Of a DNA stretch of 54,605 bases, positions 8,747 through 17,131 are shown one piece after another. Each line of letters begins with the position of its first letter. Within the stretch, counting starts at the first letter, position 1. The notes under the pieces are model-generated. The model worked only from the letters and a program-made list of their open reading frames with translations. It was not told where the DNA came from and did no database searches. This DNA comes from an uncultured Actinomycetales bacterium (GTDB lineage: Bacteria; Actinomycetota; Actinomycetes; S36-B12), in contig CAJXYI010000012.1 in assembly GCA_913063435.1 (NCBI GenBank), positions 1-54,605 of the forward strand. Reading direction: 5' to 3'. The translations under genes and the position numbers were made by a program.

Positions 8747-9451
8747 TCAGCCACGCATCGACTTGGGGACCTTGGTGGTCTTGGGCATCGGGCCCTTGGG
8801 AACGGGGAGCGGGTTATCGCGGGTGGTCAAGGCCTCGAGGCGACGGCGTACCTCGAGGATCTGCGCCCCCTTGAGATTCGCCGGCAACCGCGTCAGTTCG
8901 CGCTGCAGGCGACCGAGGCGCACCTGCTCGGGTTCGGTGCCGACCTGGATCTCATAGATCGGAGTCTCTGGCAGCCAGCGCGCGGTCTTCTTGCGCTCAT
9001 TGGCCAGCAGGTGAGTGACCCGGGTCGAGGGGCCCTCGCTGATGAGGACGACGCCGCACTTGCCGATGACGCGGGAAATGAGGTCGGAGTTCTTGGTGAC
9101 CGCCACTGCGGGGGTGACCCACCATTTGCCTCGCATGTTCTCGACCACTGCAGCGGCTGCTCCCGGTTGGCCTTCGATTCGAGCGTAGGCGGCGTTCATC
9201 GCTCGACGGCTGAACCAGAAGGTTGCGGCGAGCAGGCCTATGGGCAAACCGAGCAGGATCCCCGTAGGCCAGTTGAGCAGGAGCCCCACCGGCAGGGCGA
9301 TCACGGCCGCGCCGATGACGAAGAGGCCGAGCATCTCCCAGCCCACCCAGCGGTGGTAGGACTTCGTCACCCGGTAGTTCTCGCGCAGCGAGGACAACCC
9401 GCCACGGATCTTGGCGAAGCGACCGATTTTCTTCGGGGTGGCGTCGGACAT
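8747..9451 (-). CDS. DUF4191 family membrane protein
   Basis: 234 residues with two adjacent hydrophobic helices (about 40-62 and 66-84) and long basic cytoplasmic ends; the C-terminus is rich in Lys, Arg and Pro (MPKTTKVPKSMRG). The overall pattern and the position beside lipA fit the actinobacterial DUF4191 family, of unknown function. The leaderless -10 (TAGGCT at 9463-9458) ends 6 nt before the ATG. Separated by 30 nt from the MOSC gene on the same strand, it has its own promoter. Confidence 0.85.
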   Translation of the reverse strand: MSDATPKKIGRFAKIRGGLSSLRENYRVTKSYHRWVGWEMLGLFVIGAAVIALPVGLLLNWPTGILLGLPIGLLAATFWFSRRAMNAAYARIEGQPGAAAAVVENMRGKWWVTPAVAVTKNSDLISRVIGKCGVVLISEGPSTRVTHLLANERKKTARWLPETPIYEIQVGTEPEQVRLGRLQRELTRLPANLKGAQILEVRRRLEALTTRDNPLPVPKGPMPKTTKVPKSMRG

Positions 9452-9457
9452 GGGCCC

Positions 9458-9463
9458 AGCCTA
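9458..9463 (-). promoter_or_regulatory. -10 hexamer TAGGCT, leaderless promoter
   Basis: Minus-strand TAGGCT, 6 nt before the DUF4191 start codon at 9451. Confidence 0.6.
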
Positions 9464-9481
9464 CGGCGCAGGCCCACCGGT

Positions 9482-10063
9482 TCACAGCACGGTCACGCGA
9501 TCGCCGATCCGTACGGGGCCGGGATGCTCCACCCAGCCGGTCAATCCGCGCCGGTGGATGGCGGCTTTGGGGAACGATTCCGCTCGACTGTCGTAGCGTG
9601 CGGCGACCATGCGGCCGGCGATCACGCAGGGGTCGTTCTCTCCACCGGTGACGATGACGGCACCCTCGCCGGGGGAATCCCCGAACGCCAGCCGGGTCAT
9701 CGGGGGTAGCGAGGTCAGATCGGGCAGGCCTGATGTGGTGATGTTCTCCGCGATGGTTCCCGGCGCCAATTCGGGGAGTCCGAGTGCCTGCGCGATCGCG
9801 TCGAGTTCAGCGGTGTCGATGATGCTCAACTGGCGGTAGTTGTGGATCTGTGTGCCCCGGGAATAGAGGGGATACTGGCGGCCTCCCGAGCGCATGGTGC
9901 GGCCGTGGTGGCGATCACCGGGTGCACCGCCCCAGTCCAGCTCGATGATGTCAACCGCCGCGGGGGTGGTGTCATCGGGTGACCACACGTGCAGGGAGCT
10001 GATCCGCCCGATGGGATCAGCCACGTCAGCCCCGTCAGCCACGTGCGGCGATGGCCTGCGCAT
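9482..10063 (-). CDS. MOSC domain protein
   Basis: MOSC-domain protein of up to 193 residues, related to the C-terminal domain of molybdenum cofactor sulfurase. Visible motifs are [38 protein letters not shown] and the conserved cysteine in [10 protein letters not shown], the position proposed to carry sulfur. The first ATG at 10063 overlaps the end of lipA by 29 nt. GTG codons at 10042 (beside the lipA stop) or 10024 are also possible starts, and no ribosome site decides. A molybdopterin oxidoreductase is encoded at 23.8-25.9 kb, but a link is only speculation. Confidence 0.85.
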   Translation of the reverse strand: MRRPSPHVADGADVADPIGRISSLHVWSPDDTTPAAVDIIELDWGGAPGDRHHGRTMRSGGRQYPLYSRGTQIHNYRQLSIIDTAELDAIAQALGLPELAPGTIAENITTSGLPDLTSLPPMTRLAFGDSPGEGAVIVTGGENDPCVIAGRMVAARYDSRAESFPKAAIHRRGLTGWVEHPGPVRIGDRVTVL

Positions 10064-10958
10064 ACAGTCGGCCGGCCCGATACGAGGAGCGCACCAGCGG
10101 CCCGCTCATGACCCCGGAGAAACCGATCCTCTCCGCACGCTCGCCCCAGGCCACGAAATCCTCAGGCTTCACCCAACGCTCGACCGGATGATGCCGAGGC
10201 GTGGGCCGCAGATACTGGGTGATGGTGATCAACTCGCATCCGGCGGCGTGCAGATCGACTAGTGCTTCATCGATCTCTTCGTCGGTTTCGCCGAGGCCGA
10301 GGATCAGATTGCTCTTGGTCACCAAACCCGCCGTGCGTGCCTGGGTGATCACGTCGAGGCTGCGCTCGTAGGTGAACGCCGGACGGATGCGCTTGAAGAT
10401 GCGCGGCACGGTTTCGACGTTGTGAGCGAGCACGGATGGCTCGGCGGCGAAGACCTCGCCGAGTAGTTCGGGGTTGCCGGAGAAATCAGGAATGAGCACC
10501 TCGACCCCGCAGCCGGGATTGATCTCGCGGATGAGTCGCACTGTCTCGGCGTACAGCCACGCACCTTCGTCGGGCAGATCATCGCGGGCGACTCCGGTGA
10601 CGGTGGCATAGCGCAACTCCATGGTGCGCACGGATTCCGCGACGCGTCGGGGTTCGTCCCGATCGAGAGGCGCGGGCTTGCCGGTGTCGATCTGGCAGAA
10701 GTCGCAGCGACGGGTGCACTGCTCCCCACCGATAAGGAAGGTGGCCTCCCGATCCTCCCAGCATTCGAAGATATTGGGACAGCCGGCTTCCTGGCACACC
10801 GTGTGCAGGCCCTCGCGGGCGACGAGCTCGCGGACGGCCGTGTATTCAGGCCCGGTACGCAACCGAGTCTTGATCCACTCGGGCTTGCGCTCGATCGGCA
10901 CGGTTGCGTTGCGCGCTTCGATGCGCAGCAGGCGTCGACCTTCGGGAGCGACCGTCAT
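10035..10958 (-). CDS. lipA: lipoyl synthase
   Basis: Radical SAM enzyme inserting two sulfur atoms into protein-bound octanoyl groups to make lipoyl cofactors. The 307 residues include the auxiliary [4Fe-4S] cysteines C55, C60 and C66 ([12 protein letters not shown]) and the radical SAM cysteines C81, C85 and C88 (CTRRCDFC), followed by the family serine near the C-terminus in RSSYRAG. The start is fixed by a leaderless -10 hexamer whose first three bases are the lipB stop codon. The partner lipB is immediately upstream, 9 nt away, and supplies the octanoylated protein. Confidence 0.98.
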   Translation of the reverse strand: MTVAPEGRRLLRIEARNATVPIERKPEWIKTRLRTGPEYTAVRELVAREGLHTVCQEAGCPNIFECWEDREATFLIGGEQCTRRCDFCQIDTGKPAPLDRDEPRRVAESVRTMELRYATVTGVARDDLPDEGAWLYAETVRLIREINPGCGVEVLIPDFSGNPELLGEVFAAEPSVLAHNVETVPRIFKRIRPAFTYERSLDVITQARTAGLVTKSNLILGLGETDEEIDEALVDLHAAGCELITITQYLRPTPRHHPVERWVKPEDFVAWGERAERIGFSGVMSGPLVRSSYRAGRLYAQAIAARG

Positions 10959-10964
10959 GACGCC

Positions 10965-10970
10965 AGCCTA
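10965..10970 (-). promoter_or_regulatory. -10 hexamer TAGGCT of lipA, built on the lipB stop codon
   Basis: Minus-strand TAGGCT at 10970-10965 ends 6 nt before the lipA ATG. Its first three bases are the TAG stop of lipB. Confidence 0.6.
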
Positions 10971-11609
10971 TGAGGTGGGGGCAAGTCCGGCGAGGTGCGC
11001 CCGAGCATGGGTCTCCACGATCGGCAGCGCGTCGTCGACGGTCACCGGGGCATCGCGTTCCACAGTGAGCGTGGTCACACCGGCATCGCTGATGCCGCAG
11101 GGCACCATCGCATCGAAGGCGGCCAGGGAGTTATCGCAGTTGAGCGCGAAACCATGAAGTGTGACCCCCTGGGACACGCGCACCCCGATCGCGGCGATCT
11201 TGCGCTGCGGGCCGCGATCATCGGCATCGACCCAGACCCCACTGCGCCCGGGCACCTGGATGGTGCCGACACCGAGATCGGTGCACGCGGCCATCAGCAG
11301 GTGCTCCAGCCGACGCACGTGGTCGACAACCGCGAGGGGTTCGGGTAGGCGGATGATCGGATAGCCGACGAGTTGACCCGGTCCGTGCCAGGTGATGCGC
11401 CCGCCGCGGTCGACATCGACGACCGGGGTGCCATCGATGGGTAGATCAGCCGGTTCGGTGCGCCGACCCGCGGTGTAGACGGGTGAGTGCTCCAGCAGCA
11501 TCAGGGTGTCGGGGCGCTCGCCGGAGACGACTTCGGCGTGCATGTGTCGCTGCAACTCCCACGTGGCGTGGTAAGCCTGCGGATCGGGACCGAGATAGAC
11601 GACCTCCAC
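10968..11609 (-). CDS. lipB: octanoyl-[acyl carrier protein]-protein octanoyltransferase
   Basis: LipB moves octanoate from acyl carrier protein onto lipoyl domains, the step before LipA. The frame is open far upstream, but the GTG at 11609 gives a 213-residue protein opening [20 protein letters not shown], matching LipB N-termini, and lies 8 nt after the -10 hexamer TAGAGT. Family motifs are [17 protein letters not shown], the catalytic lysine region [11 protein letters not shown] and the catalytic cysteine in [13 protein letters not shown]. It follows the urease-like ureC by 41 nt on the same strand but has its own promoter. Confidence 0.95.
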   Translation of the reverse strand: MEVVYLGPDPQAYHATWELQRHMHAEVVSGERPDTLMLLEHSPVYTAGRRTEPADLPIDGTPVVDVDRGGRITWHGPGQLVGYPIIRLPEPLAVVDHVRRLEHLLMAACTDLGVGTIQVPGRSGVWVDADDRGPQRKIAAIGVRVSQGVTLHGFALNCDNSLAAFDAMVPCGISDAGVTTLTVERDAPVTVDDALPIVETHARAHLAGLAPTS

Positions 11610-11617
11610 GACAGTCC

Positions 11618-11623
11618 ACTCTA
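11618..11623 (-). promoter_or_regulatory. -10 hexamer TAGAGT of lipB
   Basis: Minus-strand TAGAGT, 8 nt before the GTG at 11609; supports the short LipB over the longer open frame. Confidence 0.5.
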
Positions 11624-11650
11624 CGGTGACGGAATCCCGCGGATATTGGC

Positions 11651-13312
11651 TCACCAGAAATGCAGGCGTGACAGTGGCGTGTGCGTCACCGGCTCCATCG
11701 TCAGAGCCTGTCCCTGCCAGCGCACGGGCGACCCGGGTGATGCCGGCACCTCGATCTGGCCGAGAACGCCGTGACGGATGAGGTCGGTGGATCGCACGGT
11801 GCGGCAGTCGCGCACGGCGATCGCCCGGCGGGAGATCGGAGGCGGACCTTCGGCCAGAGCGACCGCGTTGCTCAGGCCGAAGGACAGATCCGCGGGTGCG
11901 GCGCCGTGTGCCCCGAACTGCTCGGCGAGCTGCAGTGGCTCGGCTGCGTCGATGCTGGCATTCGGGTCCCCAGTCTGGCCCCATGCAGGGAAGCCGGACT
12001 TCAACACCAGGTGCGGTTTGGCCGCGAACTGTTCAGGGCGCCACAGCACGATGTCGGCCAGGTAGCCGGGTGTGATCCTGCCCACCTCATGTGCGATTCC
12101 ATGCGTGAGCGCCGGATTGATCGTGATCTTCGCCAGGTATCGCAGGATCCGATCGTTGTCGTCCGTGTCGTCTGCGGTGTCTGCCGCTGTCGCGTCTCGC
12201 TGTGCCATCACGGCGGCGAGGGCAAAGGTGCGCCACCAGGTCTCGCCCGCACGTCCCATGCCTTGCGCATCAGAGGAGGTGATGGGGATGACCCCCATGT
12301 CGTGCAGGCGGTTCTCGGCCGCCATCGTTGCGGCGCGCACTCGCGCACGGGCGATGCGCACATCGGCCTCGCGCTCGGGATTCATGCCGTGGCTGAGCAT
12401 GATCATGTCGACGTGTTCGTCGACCGCGTTGCGGCCGAACGGCAACGTGGGATTGGTCGAGGACGCGAGGATGTTGTCGTGTCCGGCAAGCCGCAGGACA
12501 TCGGGCGCGTGACCACCACCGCAACCCTCCACGTGGAACGCATGCACGGCGCGTCCGTCGATGACCGCGATGGTGTCGGTGACGGACAGGGTTTCGTTGA
12601 GGCTGTCGCTGTGCAGGGCGACTTGGACATCGATGTCGTCGGCTACCCGCAGCGCGGTGTCGAGGGTCGACAGGGTCGTCCCCGTGTCCTCATGAACCTT
12701 GAATCCGCAGACGTGAGCATTCGTCGCCTCGCGGAGCACTTCACCGCGCGAACTCGAGCCCCGACCGAGCAGGCCGATGTTGAGGGGGAAGGCGTCCATG
12801 GCCCGCATCGCTTGGCGCAGCACATGGCCTGAACCGATACCCACACCCCACATGGGTCCAGCCTCCTGGGATATCACGGTCGTGATGCCCGAGGAAATGA
12901 GTGCATCGAGCACACGCGGTGACAGCCCATGCACGTGGGTGTCGATCCCACCCGGTGTCGCCATGAGGCCATCGCCGTCGATCACGACCGTCCCAGAACC
13001 CACCACGATGTCGATGTCATCGCTCACATCGGGGTTGCCCGCCTTGCCGATACCGCTGACGCGGCCCTCGCGGATGCCGATGCTGGCTACCCGGATTCCA
13101 TCGACGGGATCGAGGACCACGACGTTGGTGATCAGTACATCGCAGGACTCGATCGTCGACACTGCGCGCAGGCCGATCCCATCCCGACCGGTCTTGGCGA
13201 AGCCCACGCGTAACTCGTCATGATCGTCGGCAACGCGATCGGGGATGCGCATGCGCAGGCCCGTGCCGCCCAGGGTGAGAACATCGCCCCCGCGCGGGCC
13301 GTAACTGCTCAT
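11651..13312 (-). CDS. urease alpha-subunit homologue (UreC-like), divergent
   Basis: 553-residue metal-dependent hydrolase clearly related to UreC. Compared from memory with Klebsiella UreC, every metal ligand is kept: H126 and H128 (DTHVH), the lysine that is carbamylated, K205 (FKVHED), H234 (VALHSD), H260 (HAFHVEG) and D348 (TSSDAQ). So are the catalytic H308, R324 and H207. Differences cluster in the pocket: Ser307 replaces the flap cysteine, Gly351 replaces the Ala whose carbonyl binds urea, and the loop after GPMWG (residues 157-172) is 4 residues shorter where the other urea-binding Ala lies. It is coupled by ATGA to the fused ureAB gene and to an AguA-like deiminase. No ureDEFG is nearby. 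A substituted urea may be the substrate (inference); true urease remains possible. Confidence 0.9.
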   Translation of the reverse strand: MSSYGPRGGDVLTLGGTGLRMRIPDRVADDHDELRVGFAKTGRDGIGLRAVSTIESCDVLITNVVVLDPVDGIRVASIGIREGRVSGIGKAGNPDVSDDIDIVVGSGTVVIDGDGLMATPGGIDTHVHGLSPRVLDALISSGITTVISQEAGPMWGVGIGSGHVLRQAMRAMDAFPLNIGLLGRGSSSRGEVLREATNAHVCGFKVHEDTGTTLSTLDTALRVADDIDVQVALHSDSLNETLSVTDTIAVIDGRAVHAFHVEGCGGGHAPDVLRLAGHDNILASSTNPTLPFGRNAVDEHVDMIMLSHGMNPEREADVRIARARVRAATMAAENRLHDMGVIPITSSDAQGMGRAGETWWRTFALAAVMAQRDATAADTADDTDDNDRILRYLAKITINPALTHGIAHEVGRITPGYLADIVLWRPEQFAAKPHLVLKSGFPAWGQTGDPNASIDAAEPLQLAEQFGAHGAAPADLSFGLSNAVALAEGPPPISRRAIAVRDCRTVRSTDLIRHGVLGQIEVPASPGSPVRWQGQALTMEPVTHTPLSRLHFW

Positions 13313-14037
13313 GGTCGATTCCGATCCGCCATTAGTCGTGCAACCGCACCCTCGGCCTGAGCATCATCGTTGATCGGCGATTCATCGACGATGTCGAGAT
13401 ATCCGCAGGAGCGCAGCCGTTCCAGCGCCCGCGCCTGGACTTCTGGGTCGTCCAGCGCACCGTCGATGACGCCGGTGTTGCCGACCGCGACGCGCTCACC
13501 GCGGATCGGAGTGAGCCCAGCGGTCACGGTCGCCCCCGGTTCCAGCCACAGGGTGTCACCGGTGGGTAGGGCTAGCCGCATGCCGAATGCTGCGGCGCGG
13601 TCGAATCGCAGTCGAGGATTCGCCTCGGCGAGATGCAGATGCGAGGTCAGGCCGATCGCGACGTCAGCGGTGTTCGTGATGTCCAGGGAGACCTGTGATG
13701 GTGGTGCATCGATCACCGGTGGAGTCGGCGTCGCCACCTGAAACGGATCCTCGACGACGACGAGCCGCGTTCCGTCATCGAAGCGCGCTTCGACGCGTAC
13801 CTCGGTGAGGATGTCGAGCACCTCGGCCAAGACGTCATCGGGTCCGAGCAGGGACCTAGCTCGCTCACGGGCTGTCACGAGATCCAGGCCATCGCGGGCC
13901 CATTCGCATACGGCGTTTGCGATCAATGCCGTCGATTCGGGAACGTTGAGGCGCAGGCCGCGGTCGCGGCGCTGGGCAGCGAGCAACGCCTGGGTGAACA
14001 GCAGCAGATGATCGCGCTCGGTGGGGGTCAGGCTCAT
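13309..14037 (-). CDS. fused urease gamma/beta subunit homologue (UreAB-like)
   Basis: 242 residues. Residues 1-95 are a UreA-type gamma domain (MSLTPTERDHLLLFTQALLA, LRLNVPESTALIANAV, VRVEARFDDGTRLVVV). After a Pro-rich linker, residues about 112-215 are a UreB-type beta domain (LDITNTADVAIGLTSHLHL, AEANPRLRFDRAAAFGMRL). UreB normally reads GSHYHF; here it is TSHLHL. A C-terminal extension of about 30 residues follows. UreA-UreB fusion is known in Helicobacter and some actinobacteria. Both neighbours overlap by ATGA, so the three proteins are probably made together and the UreC-like protein is likely the partner. Confidence 0.88.
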   Translation of the reverse strand: MSLTPTERDHLLLFTQALLAAQRRDRGLRLNVPESTALIANAVCEWARDGLDLVTARERARSLLGPDDVLAEVLDILTEVRVEARFDDGTRLVVVEDPFQVATPTPPVIDAPPSQVSLDITNTADVAIGLTSHLHLAEANPRLRFDRAAAFGMRLALPTGDTLWLEPGATVTAGLTPIRGERVAVGNTGVIDGALDDPEVQARALERLRSCGYLDIVDESPINDDAQAEGAVARLMADRNRP

Positions 14038-15047
14038 CGCTGCACCGCAGGTTGCTGCTGGGTGATGCAGTGGATGCCGCCACCTCGGGCGAACAGAGGC
14101 CGGGCGTCGACGAGAACGATGTCGCGATCGGGGTACACCTGTCGCAGGATATCTGCGGCTATCTCGTCGTGGGGATCGTCGAAGGAGCAGGCGATGACGC
14201 CGCCGTTGACGACATAGTGGTTGATATAGCTGTAGTCGACCCAGTCTTCGCCGTCGCGGAGCGTGGTGGGGGCGGGAACGTCGATGGTCTCCAGACCTGC
14301 ATCGTGCAATGTGCCACGGATCTCCTCGCTCACCGCGAAGTCAGGGTGATGCGGGTCGCGCTGATCGTGCACGAGCACGCGACCGTCAGGGACGAAGCAG
14401 GCCACGATGTCGACATGTCCGCGCGTGCCGAACTCGTCGTAATCGCGGGTGAGCCCACGGGGCAGCCAGATGACTCTCTCGATACCCAGGGTGCGTGTCA
14501 GCTCGACCTCGACCTGGCTCCGCTTCCAGTTCGGATTGCGTCCCGGATCGAGTTGCACGGTCTCGGTGACCAAAACCGTTCCCGCACCGTCGACGTGGAT
14601 GCCGCCGCCCTCATTGACCAACGACGTCGGGATGATGTCGACACCTTCGGCCTCGCAGATCGCGGAGGCGACCCGAGCGTCATGATCCCACCGCGCCCAG
14701 CTCTGGGCGCCCCAGCCGTTGAACACCCAGTCGACGCCGATGAGCCGATCGCTGCCGATGGCGAAGGTGGGCCCGATGTCACGCATCCACGCATCGTCGA
14801 GTTCGACTTCCAGCAACGTGATCGGATGTGTCGTGCGGTCAGCGAGATACCGGCGAGCGATGGCGCTGGCATCGGGTGTCACCACCATCGTCACGGGTTC
14901 GAAGCGTGCTGTGGCGAGCGCCACACTCGCCCAGGCTGATCGAGCTACGTCGGCTTCGGCCGGAGTACCACCGAGGGTGTATCCGGCAGATGGCCACGCC
15001 ATCCAGGTCCGCTCATGCGGTTCCCACTCCGCCGGCATCCGCCTCAT
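14034..15047 (-). CDS. agmatine-deiminase-like enzyme (peptidylarginine deiminase family)
   Basis: 337-residue guanidino-group hydrolase: it should turn a guanidino compound into the ureido compound plus ammonia. AguA-type blocks include MPAEWEPHERTWMAWP, the aspartate in DDAWMRDIGPTF, NEGGGIHVDG, NPNWKRSQVEVEL, and the C-terminal cysteine nucleophile C327 in GGGIHCITQQQP. The second histidine block reads GTRGHVDIVACF where typical AguA has DETNGHVDN, so agmatine is likely but not certain as substrate. The start is the first of two ATGs (15047, MRRM), 6 nt after the -10 TACGCT. No AguB (carbamoylputrescine amidase) is nearby; instead the urease-like genes overlap by ATGA. Confidence 0.88.
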   Translation of the reverse strand: MRRMPAEWEPHERTWMAWPSAGYTLGGTPAEADVARSAWASVALATARFEPVTMVVTPDASAIARRYLADRTTHPITLLEVELDDAWMRDIGPTFAIGSDRLIGVDWVFNGWGAQSWARWDHDARVASAICEAEGVDIIPTSLVNEGGGIHVDGAGTVLVTETVQLDPGRNPNWKRSQVEVELTRTLGIERVIWLPRGLTRDYDEFGTRGHVDIVACFVPDGRVLVHDQRDPHHPDFAVSEEIRGTLHDAGLETIDVPAPTTLRDGEDWVDYSYINHYVVNGGVIACSFDDPHDEIAADILRQVYPDRDIVLVDARPLFARGGGIHCITQQQPAVQR

Positions 15048-15053
15048 TGGAAG

Positions 15054-15059
15054 AGCGTA
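15054..15059 (-). promoter_or_regulatory. -10 hexamer TACGCT of the deiminase/urease-like operon
   Basis: Minus-strand TACGCT ends 6 nt before the ATG at 15047, giving a leaderless mRNA for the three-gene operon. I found no GlnR-type four-part box in the 120 nt between this gene and the divergent sulfide:quinone reductase gene. Confidence 0.6.
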
Positions 15060-15125
15060 GAGGAGGCCGGGGAGGGTGCAGATCATGCGATGGGAGAAAA
15101 CGCCACGGGATCCGGCGGAATTTCC

Positions 15126-15131
15126 TACAGT
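15126..15131 (+). promoter_or_regulatory. possible -10 hexamer TACAGT of the sulfide:quinone reductase gene
   Basis: TACAGT in the divergent intergenic region would give a leader of about 30 nt that carries the AGGAG ribosome site at 15156-15160. Confidence 0.4.
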
Positions 15132-15167
15132 GGGTACTACACCCGACGTCGACCCAGGAGTACCTTC

Positions 15168-16361
15168 ATGCCTTCGCACCAGATCGTCATCATCGGCGGT
15201 GGCACCGCCGGAATCACTGTCGCCGCCCGGCTGAAGAAGGCCGGCATCCGCGATATCGCCATCATCGATCCCTCCGACGTGCACTACTACCAGCCCCTGT
15301 GGACGCTGGTGGGCGGCGGACGAGCGAGGGCGCCGGAGAGCGTGCGACCGATGGGTTGGGTGATCCCCGACGGCGTGACGTGGATTCATGATGCGGCGAC
15401 CGGAATCGATCCTGCTGCACACAGTGTGTCCCTCGCCTCGGGAGACTCGGTGACCTACGACAAGCTGGTCGTCGCCGCGGGCATTCAACTGAACTGGACC
15501 GGCATCCCCGGACTCGCCGAGGGCATGGGTCGCGACGGTATGTCGTCGAATTACGACTACTACCTCGCGCCCAAGACGTGGGAGAACGTCCAGCGCACTA
15601 CGTCAGGCACCGCGGTGTTCCATATGCCGATGGGTCCGATCAAGTGCGCGGGTGCGCCGCAGAAGATTGCGTATCTCGCGGCCGACTACTGGCGGGAAAA
15701 GGGCGTCTTGGATCGGATCCGCAAGGTGATGGTGCTGCCGACCCCGGGCATGTTCGGGGTCAAGGTCTGGTCGGACGTGCTGGTGCAGGTCGCTGCACGT
15801 TATGGATTCGAGGTGCAGTTCACCACCGTTGTGGATCGGATCGATCCGGATGCGCACACCATGGATCTGCGCAATGTCGAGTCAGGCGACACGCAGTCAC
15901 TGACCTATGACTTCGCGCATATGACGCCACCTCAGAGCGCGCCCGACTGGATTGCGAAGTCTCCGCTCGCTGATCCGGAGAACCCGTTCGGCTATATGGC
16001 TGTCGACAAGTTCTCGCTGCAGAGCACCGTTGACCCGGATGTCTTCGGCCTCGGTGACTGCACGAATACGCCGAACTCGAAGACCGGTGCTGCAATCCGC
16101 AAGCAGGCCCCGGTGGTGGTGGAGAACCTCGTCGCGTCGCTGTGTGGGGGAGTGGGTGGTGGCCACTACGACGGTTATGCGTCCTGCCCGATCACCACGA
16201 GCCGCAAGCAGCTGCTGCTGTGCGAGTTCGACTACGACTTGAACATGAAGCCGTCGCTGAAGGGTGTCGACCAGACGAAGGAGATCACCGACTACAACCG
16301 GTTCAAGAAGAACGCCCTGCCGCGGTTGTACTGGGACTTCATGCTCAAAGGTCGCGCTTAG
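15168..16361 (+). CDS. sulfide:quinone oxidoreductase, eukaryote-like (type II) SQR
   Basis: FAD flavoprotein of 397 residues that passes electrons from sulfide to quinone at the membrane. The FAD motif is IVIIGGGTAGITVAARL. Redox cysteines are in GPIKCAGAPQKIAYL and in YASCPITTSRKQLLLCEFDY, the positions of the two disulfide cysteines in the mitochondrial SQOR type. A second FAD block is DVFGLGDCTNTPNSKTGAAI. The ATG at 15168 is chosen because AGGAG lies 7 nt upstream and the FAD motif begins at residue 6. It is divergent from the deiminase operon and its stop overlaps the SDR stop by 4 nt. Likely role is sulfide detoxification; no persulfide dioxygenase is adjacent. Confidence 0.92.
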   Translation: MPSHQIVIIGGGTAGITVAARLKKAGIRDIAIIDPSDVHYYQPLWTLVGGGRARAPESVRPMGWVIPDGVTWIHDAATGIDPAAHSVSLASGDSVTYDKLVVAAGIQLNWTGIPGLAEGMGRDGMSSNYDYYLAPKTWENVQRTTSGTAVFHMPMGPIKCAGAPQKIAYLAADYWREKGVLDRIRKVMVLPTPGMFGVKVWSDVLVQVAARYGFEVQFTTVVDRIDPDAHTMDLRNVESGDTQSLTYDFAHMTPPQSAPDWIAKSPLADPENPFGYMAVDKFSLQSTVDPDVFGLGDCTNTPNSKTGAAIRKQAPVVVENLVASLCGGVGGGHYDGYASCPITTSRKQLLLCEFDYDLNMKPSLKGVDQTKEITDYNRFKKNALPRLYWDFMLKGRA

Positions 16362-17116
16362 CCTCCGCTTTCGAGCCAGCGCTGGATGCCGTTCATCTGA
16401 TCCAGCCACGCGTCGGGGTTCGCCGCCCGCGCCTGGTAATACCCCGCGACGGTGTCGTGGGGGAGAACGAGGAATCGGTCGTCCTCGAGCGCAGCCATCA
16501 GGCTTGCGGCGACATCCTCGGGTTCGAGCAGGCCGTCGTGGTGCAGCATCGGCTTGAGTGGTCCGGCGCCTTCGTACATCGGCGTTCGCACACCCTGTGG
16601 GCATACCGCCTGGACGATGATTCCCCGGTGACGGTAGGTGGCGGAGAGCCACTCGGCGAAGGCGACTGCAGCGTGCTTGGTGACCGAATACGGAGCACTG
16701 CCGATCATCATCAAGAGGCCAGCCGCTGAGGCGACGGTGATGAACCGACCTTCACCGCGTTCGAGCCATTCGGGGACCAGTGATCGTGCTGCCCGTACGT
16801 GCGCCATCACGTTCACATCCAGAGCGCGGGCCCAAGCATCGTCGGGAGTGTTCAGTCCCGATCCGCCCTCGATGCCGGCATTAGCGACGAACACGTCGAT
16901 TCCGCCGAGTTCGAATCGAGCCCCGGTCAGCAGCGCTTCGACACCGGCCTCGGTCGCCGCATCGCCGGGGACGGCGACGGCGCCGATCTCTGCAGCGGTC
17001 GCCCGGCAGGACTCAGCGTCCATGTCGTTGATGACGACCTGATCCCCGCGGTCGATGAACGCTGCTGCGATGGCTCGGCCGATACCCCGACCGGCCCCGG
17101 TGACGACGACTCTCAT
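16358..17116 (-). CDS. short-chain dehydrogenase/reductase
   Basis: 252-residue classical SDR. The nucleotide-binding motif TGAGRGIG spans residues 6-13, NAG is at 79-81, and the catalytic Ser130, Tyr143 and Lys147 are visible (SAPYSVTK). An Asp at position 31 after the second strand (VINDMD) suggests NAD rather than NADP. The start has an AGGA-type ribosome site. The substrate is unknown. It ends in a 4-nt convergent overlap with the sulfide:quinone reductase gene and is 15 nt downstream of DUF389 on the same strand. Confidence 0.9.
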   Translation of the reverse strand: MRVVVTGAGRGIGRAIAAAFIDRGDQVVINDMDAESCRATAAEIGAVAVPGDAATEAGVEALLTGARFELGGIDVFVANAGIEGGSGLNTPDDAWARALDVNVMAHVRAARSLVPEWLERGEGRFITVASAAGLLMMIGSAPYSVTKHAAVAFAEWLSATYRHRGIIVQAVCPQGVRTPMYEGAGPLKPMLHHDGLLEPEDVAASLMAALEDDRFLVLPHDTVAGYYQARAANPDAWLDQMNGIQRWLESGG

Positions 17117-17131
17117 TGATGCATCCTGTCA

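Noticed and set aside
11651-15047. Ordinary urease operon for urea use
   Set aside because: Not excluded, but no accessory genes, a changed pocket, and an AguA-like gene as first member argue for another substrate.
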